DNA from: Microcoleus sp. CAWBG506
GTDB taxonomy: Bacteria > Cyanobacteriota > Cyanobacteriia > Cyanobacteriales > Microcoleaceae
Length of the DNA stretch: 64,000 nt
Assembly: GCA_020883125.1 (NCBI GenBank)
Contig: JAHREW010000017.1
Span: 56,712 to 120,711, forward strand
Reading direction: 5' to 3'
Shown: positions 1-8,281 of the stretch, piece by piece
Numbering within the stretch: position 1 is the stretch's first letter
Layout: each line of letters opens with the position of its first letter
Position numbers and translations under genes: made by a program
Notes under the pieces: generated by a model
What the model was told of the DNA's origin: nothing
Database searches by the model: none
What the model saw: only the letters and a program-made list of their open reading frames with translations

Positions 1-15
1 GCCTAAATCTCAGTT

Positions 16-225
16 TTAGTCAGTTACTTGAGCTTCACTAATGTCATATTCATTCGCAATTTCATTTGGAGATAAACCGCGATCGTCATTCCGCTGGTTG
101 AGGGTAGCGACTTTTTCGGCTACAGCGCAGAGAATAAACTCATCGAGTGAAATGCCTTGGAGTGCAGCCAATTTTTCTGCTTCTTGCTGTAGTTGAATGG
201 GTAAAGTTAAAGTGTATGGTGTCAT
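16..225 (-). CDS. Small ribbon-helix-helix (CopG/Arc-like) protein
   Basis: This 69-residue protein has an N-terminal strand (YTLTLP) followed by two predicted helices around QLQQEAEKLAALQG and LDEFILCAVAEKV, the pattern of ribbon-helix-helix DNA-binding proteins that often act as antitoxins. The C-terminal part (SPNEIANEYDISE) may form a short extra helix. It begins 24 bp downstream of the kinase stop codon, so it may be the last gene of that operon. A partner toxin, if there is one, would lie beyond the left edge of the window. The fold is inferred from pattern only, and binding to DNA is not shown. Confidence 0.6.
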   Translation of the reverse strand: MTPYTLTLPIQLQQEAEKLAALQGISLDEFILCAVAEKVATLNQRNDDRGLSPNEIANEYDISEAQVTD

Positions 226-249
226 TTTAATTGAGAATCTAAAAAAACG

Positions 250-2268
250 TTATATACCTTCCAGTGTTGAATCCTTATCATTAAAATTCCAATTATTTGT
301 ACCAGGAGAAACAGCAAACTCACTCATTGTTACTTGTCTTAGGTTGTCGCCACTACAACTAGCTTTGTCGCTGTTCGGAATCTTGAAAGCATTAACTATA
401 TCTACACAAAATGATGAATTTCCCGCTCCCCAACTACTTTCACCTGTTTTGGCATAAACATATAAATTACCCCGGTAATTTTGTTCAACATCAACTTCTA
501 TACATTTTCCTAGCTCAATATTCCACCAACCTCTTGAACGCAATCCTTTTCCGTCCCAATATGCTAAAGCAGCACTTATTTCTTTTTTGGATGTTTTATT
601 GCAGAAGTTTATATAAGTAGTTTTTTCAAATTCATTGACTTTGCTTTGCAACCGATCGCGTTCCTCCTGCAAAGATCCATTTTGACCTTCAAGTTTATTA
701 ACTCTACTTTTCCAAGTATTAATCTCTTTTGCAAAATCTGAGTTTTGGGTTTCTATTTTGGAGATTAATTCTTCTATATTTAGATATAAAAATGACTCAT
801 TTCCTTTAAATACATTCATCACGTCTTGTAGTTCAACTGACAAGGATGGTTTGTTTCCTTTGGGTGGAATCAATTTTTTATCAAGTCTAATTTTCTCTAT
901 ATGTTGCTTAACTTGATTGATTTGTTGATACTGGTAGTAACAGAATCCACCAAGAGCAGTAGCAATGACTGTTGAAATTACAGCAATACTTTTTACCAAA
1001 ATAGGATAACTCCATTTTTGAGTTTGTTGAGTCAGTGAATTTTGCGAGGGATTAATCGGTTGTTTACCCTGGGTTGAAATTGCTGGTTGAACCAAGGATT
1101 GTAGATGAGTATTTTGCTGAGTATTTGTATTTTTCTGAGGACTCGTAAATAGACTTGTTGCATCTATCGGCTGTGATGAGCCTGATGTAGCACCCCCTTG
1201 TTTATTTTGTTGAGAACCCGTGAATAAACTTGTTACATCTACCTGCTGTGATGAGCCTGATGTAGCACCCCCTTGTTTATTTTGTTGAGAACCCGTGAAT
1301 AAACCTGTTACATCTATCGGAGTTGGTGTAACAATCTTCAATACATCATCAAGGGAAGGAATTTTGCTGAAATCTGTTAACTTGCAAATTTTTTTTACTT
1401 CATCAGCCAGTCGTGCAACCTCGGTAGACAATTGAGAGAGAACATGAAAGACTTGTGAACTATCTGGATTTTCTAAATCTGCAACAGAAAACAATAATCT
1501 TTCAGTATTATCCATATTATAAGTTTGCCATAAATGAGGGTTTTCAGCAATTGCAACAATTGACAGATAAATAACCAGTTGAGGAAAATAATCTATTTGA
1601 AGGCACTGCTTTTGGAGCTTGATTATCAACGGATGTTGATAATCAAGTAGACCTTTAATTTCGTCATTAATGCCATTGCCATCTGCCGCAAAATAAAGAC
1701 TATCGTAGTCGATTAATTTTATATTTACGCCACTACTATCATCAACAGTGATATTCTCTGGATGCAAATCTCCATGAGCGATTCCGGCATCAGCCAAGTC
1801 TTTCGATAATTTAACCCAAGCTTGAGCTAACAAATCTAATTTATTTTTATTTTTAAGATTGTCTTGAATGAAATTCCTTAAATCTTTACCCTCAGCCCAT
1901 TCCATTTTGATAGTTGGGTAAATATTGCCATCAACTCTAATTCCCTTAGCTGAGAAGCTACATTCAAGAAAGTAAGATGAACAAGGAATGTTTGGGAGGC
2001 GACTGGAGACTTTGCCATAATGACTAGCAACATTCGATGTACTTCGTAAAAAACATCTAACAGCCCACAACTTTTTAGGATTGAAAGTTTCATATTTAAC
2101 AACGCAAGCCCAGCCGCCAGCGGAACTCCAAAAATCTTGACTATTGGGTGCTATTTTCACAGGTTTACCAGCAACCAATATGGGGTCAAGGTTCTTAAAT
2201 GCAATTTGAGGATAACGAAGAGCGCGGTGGTATTGACTGATACTTGGATAAACGCAATTAGTTGCCAA
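250..2268 (-). CDS. Membrane-anchored Ser/Thr kinase-like protein with C-terminal DUF1036 domain (TerY-P triad kinase)
   Basis: The N-terminal 230 residues form a kinase-like domain: the catalytic loop HGDLHPEN is near residues 165-172 and the metal-binding DYD near 187-189. The usual AxK strand reads WAVRCF, with Arg where Lys is expected. A Gln/Ser/Gly-rich repeat linker follows, then one membrane segment (SIAVISTVIATALGGFCYY), a coiled coil (LEGQNGSLQEERDRLQSKV) and a C-terminal Cys-containing domain resembling DUF1036 (ALAYWDGKGLRSRGWW). The open frame extends to 2388 inside the upstream gene. I place the start at the TTG at 2268, 5 bases after the PP2C stop codon and preceded by GGGGGA. 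The vWA-PP2C-kinase order matches the TerY-P triad, a predicted phosphorylation switch. Targets are unknown. Confidence 0.8.
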   Translation of the reverse strand: MATNCVYPSISQYHRALRYPQIAFKNLDPILVAGKPVKIAPNSQDFWSSAGGWACVVKYETFNPKKLWAVRCFLRSTSNVASHYGKVSSRLPNIPCSSYFLECSFSAKGIRVDGNIYPTIKMEWAEGKDLRNFIQDNLKNKNKLDLLAQAWVKLSKDLADAGIAHGDLHPENITVDDSSGVNIKLIDYDSLYFAADGNGINDEIKGLLDYQHPLIIKLQKQCLQIDYFPQLVIYLSIVAIAENPHLWQTYNMDNTERLLFSVADLENPDSSQVFHVLSQLSTEVARLADEVKKICKLTDFSKIPSLDDVLKIVTPTPIDVTGLFTGSQQNKQGGATSGSSQQVDVTSLFTGSQQNKQGGATSGSSQPIDATSLFTSPQKNTNTQQNTHLQSLVQPAISTQGKQPINPSQNSLTQQTQKWSYPILVKSIAVISTVIATALGGFCYYQYQQINQVKQHIEKIRLDKKLIPPKGNKPSLSVELQDVMNVFKGNESFLYLNIEELISKIETQNSDFAKEINTWKSRVNKLEGQNGSLQEERDRLQSKVNEFEKTTYINFCNKTSKKEISAALAYWDGKGLRSRGWWNIELGKCIEVDVEQNYRGNLYVYAKTGESSWGAGNSSFCVDIVNAFKIPNSDKASCSGDNLRQVTMSEFAVSPGTNNWNFNDKDSTLEGI
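1130..1315 (-). repeat. Tandem 75-bp repeat inside the kinase linker
   Basis: Two nearly identical 75-bp units and a partial third encode a 25-residue repeat that starts (D)(V/A)T(G/S)LFT and continues GSQQNKQGGATSGSSQ. The repeat lies between the kinase domain and the membrane segment. The near identity at DNA level points to recent duplication. The T and S residues could be phosphorylation sites, which is inference. Confidence 0.8.
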
Positions 2269-2272
2269 AATA

Positions 2273-3658
2273 TTATCCCCCTTTTTTTTCCAAACTAAAA
2301 TTAACCTTAACCCAACGAGCATCCTTGAATGTTTTTGACTCTGTAGGCTTAAATACAGAGTATTTTCCAGGTAGCAAGTAACCAGCAAAGTCTTGAGGCG
2401 AAAGCTCCTTTGATTCAGGCTTATCCATGTAGACTGCTAAAGGTGTAGCATCACCAGGAATTGTCATAATAAATTTATCTGTTTCTTCTTTCTTTAGGTA
2501 CGTTTTTGGAACGTGAACCCATAATTGCTGCGAATATTGTAAGTCCGAAGCTTTTTTGAAAACATAACCAATAGTCATTCTATTATTATTGCTTTCAACA
2601 GAGTATATAGTAAGTATTTGATAATTAGGTGAGTTGCTATTATTGGAGGTAGGAGTAATATTAACTGTCGGCGTAGGTTTTTCCGGTGGGGTAGCTTGAC
2701 TAGGAAGAGAGTCTTGATTCTGATTGGCGTTATGAGTTTTCTTGTCGTTAACAAATGATATATAAATTACACCAACAAAAAAGATAAGTAAAACTGCTAC
2801 AATAACTAACAAAAGGTTATCTGGATTCGGATGGTTTGAATTTGTATGGTTTAGATCTGGATGGTCTGGATTTAGTGGCTTAGTTGTTTGACCTTCAACG
2901 ATTACAACCTTAAGTCGCAAAAGTGTGGTATCGTCATCTTTAATCAGTCTGTCGCCTCTAAGTTGGTTAATCAAATTGATAAATCCTTCTTCGTCAACTG
3001 AAATCAAGTCTCTCCATCTGTCGCTACGAATTTGATAATCATTGAGAATCCATTCTGCTAAGGCATCCGTTGCTAATAAAAATATGTCTCCTGGATCGTA
3101 TGAACCATTAGTATAAACAGGTTGATGAGACTTGTAATCTGGAAGACTGTGAAAACACTTTGTTACTGTCGTAAATTGTTCTGATTTATCAAGTGGGAAA
3201 GCTATTAGCTTATCTGAGTTAGCCTTGATTTGAAACAAGCAGCTATCACCAACAGCTAAAGCCTCCCATATTTTTTCCCCGGCTTGACTTGGAGGTTGAA
3301 GTTTTAGACCAACAAAAGTAGCTGAACCATGATCTTTGTCTCCCCCCTTGGCATTCCAGGGTATAGTTTTATCTGTTTTTATCTTTAAATAATGCTGTCT
3401 CCACTTTTGCTGTACTGGGCGTAACCATTCTTCCCATCGTCGATAGATTTCATCAATTGAGGATTCATTCGGGAGGCAAAAATGTTCAACCAGAAGTTTA
3501 GCCCACTTTCCAGCCAAAAAAGAAGTAGATGTACCATCAGCGATCGCTACTACGCTGCGATCGCTACTGAAGGAATAAGCATCCTCTATATCTGATTTTT
3601 GTTCACCTACCTTTGGTATGGTGAAGTAGGCTATCTCATTCTGATTCTGATTTTGCAT
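2273..3658 (-). CDS. PP2C-family protein phosphatase with membrane anchor (TerY-P triad)
   Basis: This 461-residue protein starts with a divergent PP2C fold. Metal-ligand motifs are visible as DIEDAYSF, VVAIADGTSTSFLAG (residues about 20-50), LLATDALAEW (about 195) and DDDTTLLRLK (about 245). One membrane segment (LLLVIVAVLLIFFVGVIYI, about 285-305) separates the phosphatase from a C-terminal domain of about 130 residues that I do not recognise. A Pro/Asn/Asp-rich stretch precedes the membrane segment. The gene lies 50 bp downstream of the vWA gene and 4 bp upstream of the proposed kinase start, so the three genes look co-transcribed. It should remove phosphates added by the partner kinase; this follows from the family and is not shown here. 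Confidence 0.85.
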   Translation of the reverse strand: MQNQNQNEIAYFTIPKVGEQKSDIEDAYSFSSDRSVVAIADGTSTSFLAGKWAKLLVEHFCLPNESSIDEIYRRWEEWLRPVQQKWRQHYLKIKTDKTIPWNAKGGDKDHGSATFVGLKLQPPSQAGEKIWEALAVGDSCLFQIKANSDKLIAFPLDKSEQFTTVTKCFHSLPDYKSHQPVYTNGSYDPGDIFLLATDALAEWILNDYQIRSDRWRDLISVDEEGFINLINQLRGDRLIKDDDTTLLRLKVVIVEGQTTKPLNPDHPDLNHTNSNHPNPDNLLLVIVAVLLIFFVGVIYISFVNDKKTHNANQNQDSLPSQATPPEKPTPTVNITPTSNNSNSPNYQILTIYSVESNNNRMTIGYVFKKASDLQYSQQLWVHVPKTYLKKEETDKFIMTIPGDATPLAVYMDKPESKELSPQDFAGYLLPGKYSVFKPTESKTFKDARWVKVNFSLEKKGG

Positions 3659-3708
3659 TTTTACTTCATTTATTACGATGATAGGAATGGTTTGAAAGTG
3701 AACTCCAA

Positions 3709-4572
3709 TTATTCCTGTCGCTCACCTATACTGCCTATACTGCCAATGTTCAACAACTTAATCATTGTTTGAGCGTCAGCGTTATAAACAAATCCTCTGG
3801 CACCAGCCGTTAGGTTATATCCTGCTCCCATTGCCCGTTCAAGCAAGACTGGCGGTAACTCGCTGGAAATATCAAACAAAAACTTGGCATTCCCATCTCC
3901 CGGCGGTAACTCACTTGACGAAGAAGGTAATTCTACTCTAGCAGCGTTGCCTTCTGAGATATGTGCATTCAGTATTAAGGTAGTGCCATCACTGGTTCCT
4001 AATTTAGATAGCTTTGAGACCGTATTTTGGGCATCAGTTTGGCTATCGGGCGCACCATCAGTGATGTTAATTACGGTTGGTGGAAAACTTGCTGGGTGGT
4101 TTTGAACCCAACTATCCACAAGGTTGTAAGCCATCTCAAAAGCGGCTGCCATCGGAGTACCACCACTAGCAACTGGATCGATCCAGATGGGAAATTGCTC
4201 CTCAACTTCTACCCGTCCGCCATCACCGTCATCGATTTCCCTCTTTTCAGTACGGAGTTTGGGGCAGTTTTGTAATAACTCTTGAATCGTTACCACTGAT
4301 TTAGAAGCTAAGTTGCCTAAAAAAGCATTCTTGGCTTGATTCCCAGATGCACCGTAACTCAACACTGAAATATCGCATCGGTTCCTAATTTTTGAACCTT
4401 TTGTACTATTAAGACCCAACTCTTGCAACACGCTGTTAACAGCTTTGGCACATTCCTCTGCTTTAGAGCCTCCTGTCTTGCCACCAAAGGAACCTCCCAT
4501 TGAACCTGATTGATCGATTAGAATTAATATGTATCCTGGATTTTCGCTGTTGAGCAATTGACTGTAAGGCAT
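3709..4572 (-). CDS. vWA-domain protein of TerY type
   Basis: This 287-residue von Willebrand factor A domain protein carries a MIDAS metal-binding motif, ILILIDQSGSMGG (residues about 16-28), and a second conserved motif, NITDGAPDS (about 168-176). The domain fills nearly the whole protein and there is no signal peptide or membrane segment, so it should be cytoplasmic. It is the first gene of the vWA-PP2C-kinase unit. In known TerY-P systems the vWA protein is thought to act as an adaptor for the kinase and phosphatase. About 350 bp separate it from the divergent HTH gene, leaving room for a shared control region. Confidence 0.88.
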   Translation of the reverse strand: MPYSQLLNSENPGYILILIDQSGSMGGSFGGKTGGSKAEECAKAVNSVLQELGLNSTKGSKIRNRCDISVLSYGASGNQAKNAFLGNLASKSVVTIQELLQNCPKLRTEKREIDDGDGGRVEVEEQFPIWIDPVASGGTPMAAAFEMAYNLVDSWVQNHPASFPPTVINITDGAPDSQTDAQNTVSKLSKLGTSDGTTLILNAHISEGNAARVELPSSSSELPPGDGNAKFLFDISSELPPVLLERAMGAGYNLTAGARGFVYNADAQTMIKLLNIGSIGSIGERQE

Positions 4573-4923
4573 AGCTGTACAAATGTTTCCAAAACTAAAA
4601 CGAATAAACTGTTGCTCATCGTTAGGTCATGTCCGATGAGCGCCTTAAGGTATAGCAACCGCCAGGGTGGTTAAGTCGTGGGGTGGGGGCGGGTTTATAG
4701 AATTTGTCTATACCAATGAAAGATATCGGTGAACCCGCCCCTACAAAATCTGCCCTAATCGCCTTGGCAGTTGCTATATCTAAGGTGTACCCGCTACGAT
4801 TTTCGATCTTGCACCCTTGCGACCTGGCGCATTATTTAATAATAAACTAGCCAGACTCAGCTTTTACCTAGCCAAGACTACAATTTAAGCTAGGATTAGA
4901 CTAGAAAAATTTTTTATTAAAGA
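4573..4923. other. Divergent intergenic region holding a 124-bp repeat element
   Basis: This 351-bp region lies between the divergent vWA gene and the HTH gene. It holds one copy of the 124-bp TA-flanked element (4653-4776). The remaining sequence, about 80 bp on the left and 145 bp on the AT-rich right, should hold the two promoters. I see no other gene. Confidence 0.6.
4653..4776 (+). mobile_element. 124-bp MITE-like element, copy 1
   Basis: The element begins TAGCAACCGCCAGGGTGG and ends GCCTTGGCAGTTGCTA, which are imperfect terminal inverted repeats, and is flanked by TA at 4651-4652 and 4777-4778. It contains an inner inverted repeat (GGGGCGGGTTT and AACCCGCCCC). It has one base different from the identical copies at 19278, 45624 and 54932 (CAATGAAAG instead of CGATGAAAG). 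It encodes no transposase, so it would need one in trans. Confidence 0.85.
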
Positions 4924-5424
4924 ATGTCTGTCATGCCATCCACTAACGAGCAATTCTCCCAAGCTTCAAACGAGTGGGACTTGGAAACGCTATATGCTGA
5001 CCTATCTTCCGCTAAGGGAAAGCGTCTCACACCCACCGAAAAGCTGCACCTGCGGGGGTTGCTGTGCGGTTACAGTCCCGCTGAAATCGCTGAAAAGCTC
5101 CATAAGAGCGTTAAAGGTGTGGAAAGTGAGATGTGTACGACTCTGTATCCACACGTTAAAAGTCTTGTGGGCAAATCTCATGAAAAAATGGACAACTGGA
5201 GGAATATTACTGAGTGGCTTGAAGTAGCCGGATATAAAACTCAGTCATCTGCTGAATCTTTATTGAAGAATTCGGTACCAGTTGACATCATCGGAAAAAT
5301 AGCACATATAAGTATTAAAAAAAATAGAATAACAATTGAAATAGATTTGCAACTGACTGATCAATTACCTTCACAACCCCCAACTGAAGACCTAAACAAC
5401 AACAATAACCACACTAATAACTAA
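4924..5424 (+). CDS. Small helix-turn-helix protein
   Basis: This 166-residue protein has a LuxR-like helix-turn-helix between about residues 37 and 80 (LTPTEKLHLRGLLCGYSPAE, then IAEKLHKSVKGVES). This type of HTH is often found at the N-terminus of cyanobacterial conflict and NTPase proteins; here it stands alone. The C-terminal part (DIIGKIAHISIKKNRITIEI) looks like a short beta-rich segment, and the protein ends in an Asn-rich tail. The gene is divergent from the vWA-PP2C-kinase unit and could regulate it. The HTH assignment is fairly secure, the target is unknown. Confidence 0.65.
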   Translation: MSVMPSTNEQFSQASNEWDLETLYADLSSAKGKRLTPTEKLHLRGLLCGYSPAEIAEKLHKSVKGVESEMCTTLYPHVKSLVGKSHEKMDNWRNITEWLEVAGYKTQSSAESLLKNSVPVDIIGKIAHISIKKNRITIEIDLQLTDQLPSQPPTEDLNNNNNHTNN

Positions 5425-5519
5425 ATTATAGAAACAAATTGCGATCGCCCCTTCAGCCAAAAACACCAAAGGTCGATCGCCCTTTTCACCCAAATTTCCA
5501 CCTACACACCCCAACAAAA

Positions 5520-5583
5520 GAAACCGGGTTTTTCACTAAATCTGCCGTTTCAACGCAGTATCTTCGCAAAAAACCAGGTTTCT
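5520..5583. repeat. AAACCGGGTTT hairpin repeat, copy 1
   Basis: The sequence GAAACCGGGTTTTT at the left pairs with AAAACCAGGTTTCT at the right across about 40 bp. Related copies lie at 10209-10272 and 61089-61153. It sits just downstream of the HTH gene and could also serve as a transcription terminator. Confidence 0.65.
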
Positions 5584-5601
5584 GAGCTCTCCTAAATCAG
5601 A

Positions 5602-6120
5602 TTAGTGGTTGTGTCCGTGTCCACCATGAGAATGACCATGATCCCCATGAGAATGCTCGCCATGAGAATGACCGTGCGCTTCGTGAGAATGCACATGATC
5701 GCGGACAACCAAATTCGGATTAACCGCGATCGCACTTTCACTCAACAACGCTTCAATTTGAGGATTAGCCCACTCCGCCGCCATTTTCAGAAACTCAGGA
5801 TGGTCGTTTACGCAAGGCAATTTGCGGTAAGTAACTCCTTGACGCTGTTTCTGCAAACCCTCAATAATGTGGTCAACATCTAACAAAGTTTCGTGATTTT
5901 CTGTCGCAAATCCGATCGGCATAAACACGATCGCAGTTGCACCCAAATCAATCAAATTCTTCGCAGCCAACGTCGCATCCGGCTGTGTCCATTCAATCAG
6001 TGGCGTGTCATGATTCAGCCAGCCCACCGAAATCAAAGGATAGCGATACATCAAACGTTCCCGCACGCGATCGTACAAAGATCGTTGGTTGGGGCTGGCA
6101 ATGAAAAATGGGTAATTGTT
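5602..6120 (-). pseudogene. C-terminal remnant of a ferrochelatase-family protein with His-rich tail
   Basis: The frame encodes about 165 residues resembling the C-terminal half of class II chelatases such as HemH (VFMPIGFATENHETLLDVDH holds the conserved His/Glu region). It ends in a tail of about 30 residues made mostly of His and Gly (HSHGEHSHGDHGHSHGGHGH), likely to bind Ni, Co, Zn or Cu. The frame is open upstream to a TAA at 6121-6123 but has no ATG before 6051; the TTG at 6078 is the only earlier usable start. Homology-like sequence (SPNQRSLYDRV) continues upstream of that TTG. The N-terminal half is missing and the 600 bp upstream contain no gene, so a 5'-truncated pseudogene is likelier than a short active chelatase. 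Confidence 0.6.
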
Positions 6121-6748
6121 TTAAATCATTATTGAGCGGCTACTCATTGTTATCATCCGCTAGACTCGATTTTAAGTAAATTCGGGAAAATACTGAATTT
6201 CAGAGTTTTTGCTGCTGCTGCGAGTCAGTTGGATTTCCCCATATTTACTGATAATTGTTAAACTGATGCCAAGTTTTTATGAAAGTAACTTAGAATCAGG
6301 CAGGAAAATACTTAAATAACCGATCGCACATACGGTCTCTCTCTATTACGATCGGCTTGAATTATTATTAATCTGAGATGTTGCACCAATATCAATAAGG
6401 GGCTTTTTTGTGGGTGGGGGCGGGTTTATTTAACCTGTCTGCACCCCTTAAAGCTTTTGGTGAACCCGCCCCTACAGGTTTTTGATTGCGGGTGCAAGAT
6501 ATTCAGATCAATACTCACCTGTCAGGAAATCGAGCTCTTGTTTAACGATGGTTGGCAGACCGATCGCGCCCTGTACAGTTAATTGTCAGCCCCTTCCCTG
6601 TTGAAAACTTTCTTTTCCCAACCCTTCCCCTTCCCCCCCGCTTCCTGTAAAGTAAATAATTGTAAAGAAATATGAGTTTTCTCTTATCTTCTGGTTAAAA
6701 CCGCCAGCTAGCATTCATTCACAATTGAGACCCAGATTAGAACTTCCT
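6121..6748. other. Long intergenic region with a GGGCGGGTTT hairpin
   Basis: No gene is visible. A hairpin at about 6411-6476 (GGTGGGGGCGGGTTTATT pairing with GGTGAACCCGCCCCTACA) shares its core with the 124-bp element but lacks that element's ends. The right part, upstream of the TPM gene, should hold its promoter. The left part may be decayed sequence of the truncated chelatase gene. Confidence 0.5.
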
Positions 6749-7555
6749 ATGTCACAGTTTTTTCCACGCCAATTTCTAGCCTCTGCTGCTGCCTTTTTCC
6801 TGGCTTTGTCCCTGTGGGCGATCGCACCAGCAGCCCATGCTTTCAACAATCCTGATTTGTTGCCCCAAGTTCAAACGCCGATCATTGATTTAGCTAAAGC
6901 CCTCACAGACATTGAAGAACAGGACTTGGCAAAAAATTTAGATGCCTTTGAGGCGGAAACTGGCTGGAAGTTGCGAGTGCTGACTCAGTACGATCGCACC
7001 CCTGGTTTGGCTGTCAAAAGTTATTGGGGCTTAGATCAAAAGAGTGTATTGTTAGTTGCCGATCCGCGTGGTGGCAATCTCCTGAACTTTAATGTGGGAG
7101 ACTCTTTGTATCCATTGTTGCCACGCACTTTTTGGGTGGAACTGCAAACCCGCTACGGTAATCAGTTTTTTGTACGGGACAATGGGGAAGATCGAGCGAT
7201 TATTGAATCTTTGGAGTCGATCGAAGGCTGTCTGCGTCAAGGTGGATGTCGCGTGGTTCCTGGTTTGCCTAGGGAACAGTGGATTTTGACTTTAATTGCT
7301 TCGGTGCTAGGCGGGGTCATCTGCGGGTTTGCGGCTCAACCACGGAAGCCTGGACAACTTGTGGCTTGGCAGTGGGCGCTGATTTTTTCGCCTCTGTGGG
7401 GCATCTTGTTTTTTGCCTTCGGTGTCGGCCCTGTGGTGATTCGGACTTCTGAGTGGCTGCCTTTGGTGCGGAATGTGGCTGGTTTTGCGATCGGGGCTTT
7501 GGTAGCATTCCTCACTCCCGTACTCGGCAAATCTTCACCGTCATCAGAAACTTAG
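6749..7555 (+). CDS. TPM-domain membrane protein with signal peptide
   Basis: With the start at ATG 6749 the protein has 268 residues and begins with a classical signal peptide (QFLASAAAFFLALSLWAIAP, then AAHAF). A TTG 8 codons upstream is less likely because it would put charged residues ahead of the signal. The exported part, about residues 25-165, matches the TPM fold (ILDLAKALTD-type start; LRVLTQYDRTPG; VLLVADPRGGNLLNFNVG). Three hydrophobic segments follow near the C-terminus (WILTLIASVLGGVICGFA; WALIFSPLWGILFFAFGVG; NVAGFAIGALVAFLTPVLG). TPM proteins of cyanobacteria and plastids act in photosystem II repair or membrane protein quality control. A second TPM gene, closer to Psb32, lies at 53402-54124, so this one is kept at family level. 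Confidence 0.75.
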   Translation: MSQFFPRQFLASAAAFFLALSLWAIAPAAHAFNNPDLLPQVQTPIIDLAKALTDIEEQDLAKNLDAFEAETGWKLRVLTQYDRTPGLAVKSYWGLDQKSVLLVADPRGGNLLNFNVGDSLYPLLPRTFWVELQTRYGNQFFVRDNGEDRAIIESLESIEGCLRQGGCRVVPGLPREQWILTLIASVLGGVICGFAAQPRKPGQLVAWQWALIFSPLWGILFFAFGVGPVVIRTSEWLPLVRNVAGFAIGALVAFLTPVLGKSSPSSET

Positions 7556-7655
7556 TTTCTACCTTGGCTGTTGGCCGTTGGTAGTTGGCAGTTAACCAAT
7601 CACAAAAGCTGATAAGCTGATACTTGATAATTCACTGGCGACAGCTATTCAACAC

Positions 7656-8279
7656 ATGGAATGGCACTTAAGCGATGCCCAGAGTCTGGGATTAATCGAT
7701 AACGAAATTGGCGACCACGGTTTTTCGGCGGCGGAATATGAAATTGTCCGCCGTGTGATTTATGCAACTGCTGATTTTGAGTATAAGTCTTTAATCAGTT
7801 TTTCGGATCAGGCTTTGCAGGCTGGGGCGGCTGCTTTGGCTGCTCGGACTACGATTGTGGTAGATGTGCCCATGGTCCAGGTGGGGATTACGCCACTGCT
7901 CCAAAGTACCTTTGCCAATCCGGTGTACTGTTCAATGGAAGCTTTGACTCGGCCTCAAAAGGAAAAAACGCGGGCTGCTTGGGGGATTCAAACCTTGGCT
8001 AAACGCTATCCAGAGGGAATTTTTGTAGTTGGCCAAGCTCAAACTTCTCTCTCGGCGATCGTCGATTTAATTGAGTCTGAGGAAATTCGCCCTGCTTTGG
8101 TGATTGGGACTCCTTCTGGGTTTGTGGGGGTGGATGTGGCTAAGTCTCGCTTACACGATTCCATGATTCCTCATATTCGGATTGAGGGGCGCAAGGGTTC
8201 GGCGGTGGTGGCGGTGGCGATTGTGAATGGGCTGGTGGATTTGGCTTGGCAGGCTTACGGCCAAGAGGGGAATAGTTGA
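7656..8279 (+). CDS. cobH: Precorrin-8X methylmutase
   Basis: This 207-residue protein matches CobH/CbiC, which moves a methyl group from C-11 to C-12 of precorrin-8X to give hydrogenobyrinate in cobalamin synthesis. Family features are the N-terminal FSAAEYEIVRRVIYATADFE, the DVPMVQVGI region, VVGQAQTSL and the conserved ALVIGTPSGFVGVDVAKSRL. The length is normal. The start at ATG 7656 is well placed, about 100 bp after the TPM gene on the same strand. No cobalamin riboswitch was recognised upstream. The gene ends only 2 bp before the stop codon of the convergent 512-residue gene, so the two transcripts probably overlap. Confidence 0.93.
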   Translation: MEWHLSDAQSLGLIDNEIGDHGFSAAEYEIVRRVIYATADFEYKSLISFSDQALQAGAAALAARTTIVVDVPMVQVGITPLLQSTFANPVYCSMEALTRPQKEKTRAAWGIQTLAKRYPEGIFVVGQAQTSLSAIVDLIESEEIRPALVIGTPSGFVGVDVAKSRLHDSMIPHIRIEGRKGSAVVAVAIVNGLVDLAWQAYGQEGNS

Positions 8280-8281
8280 TA

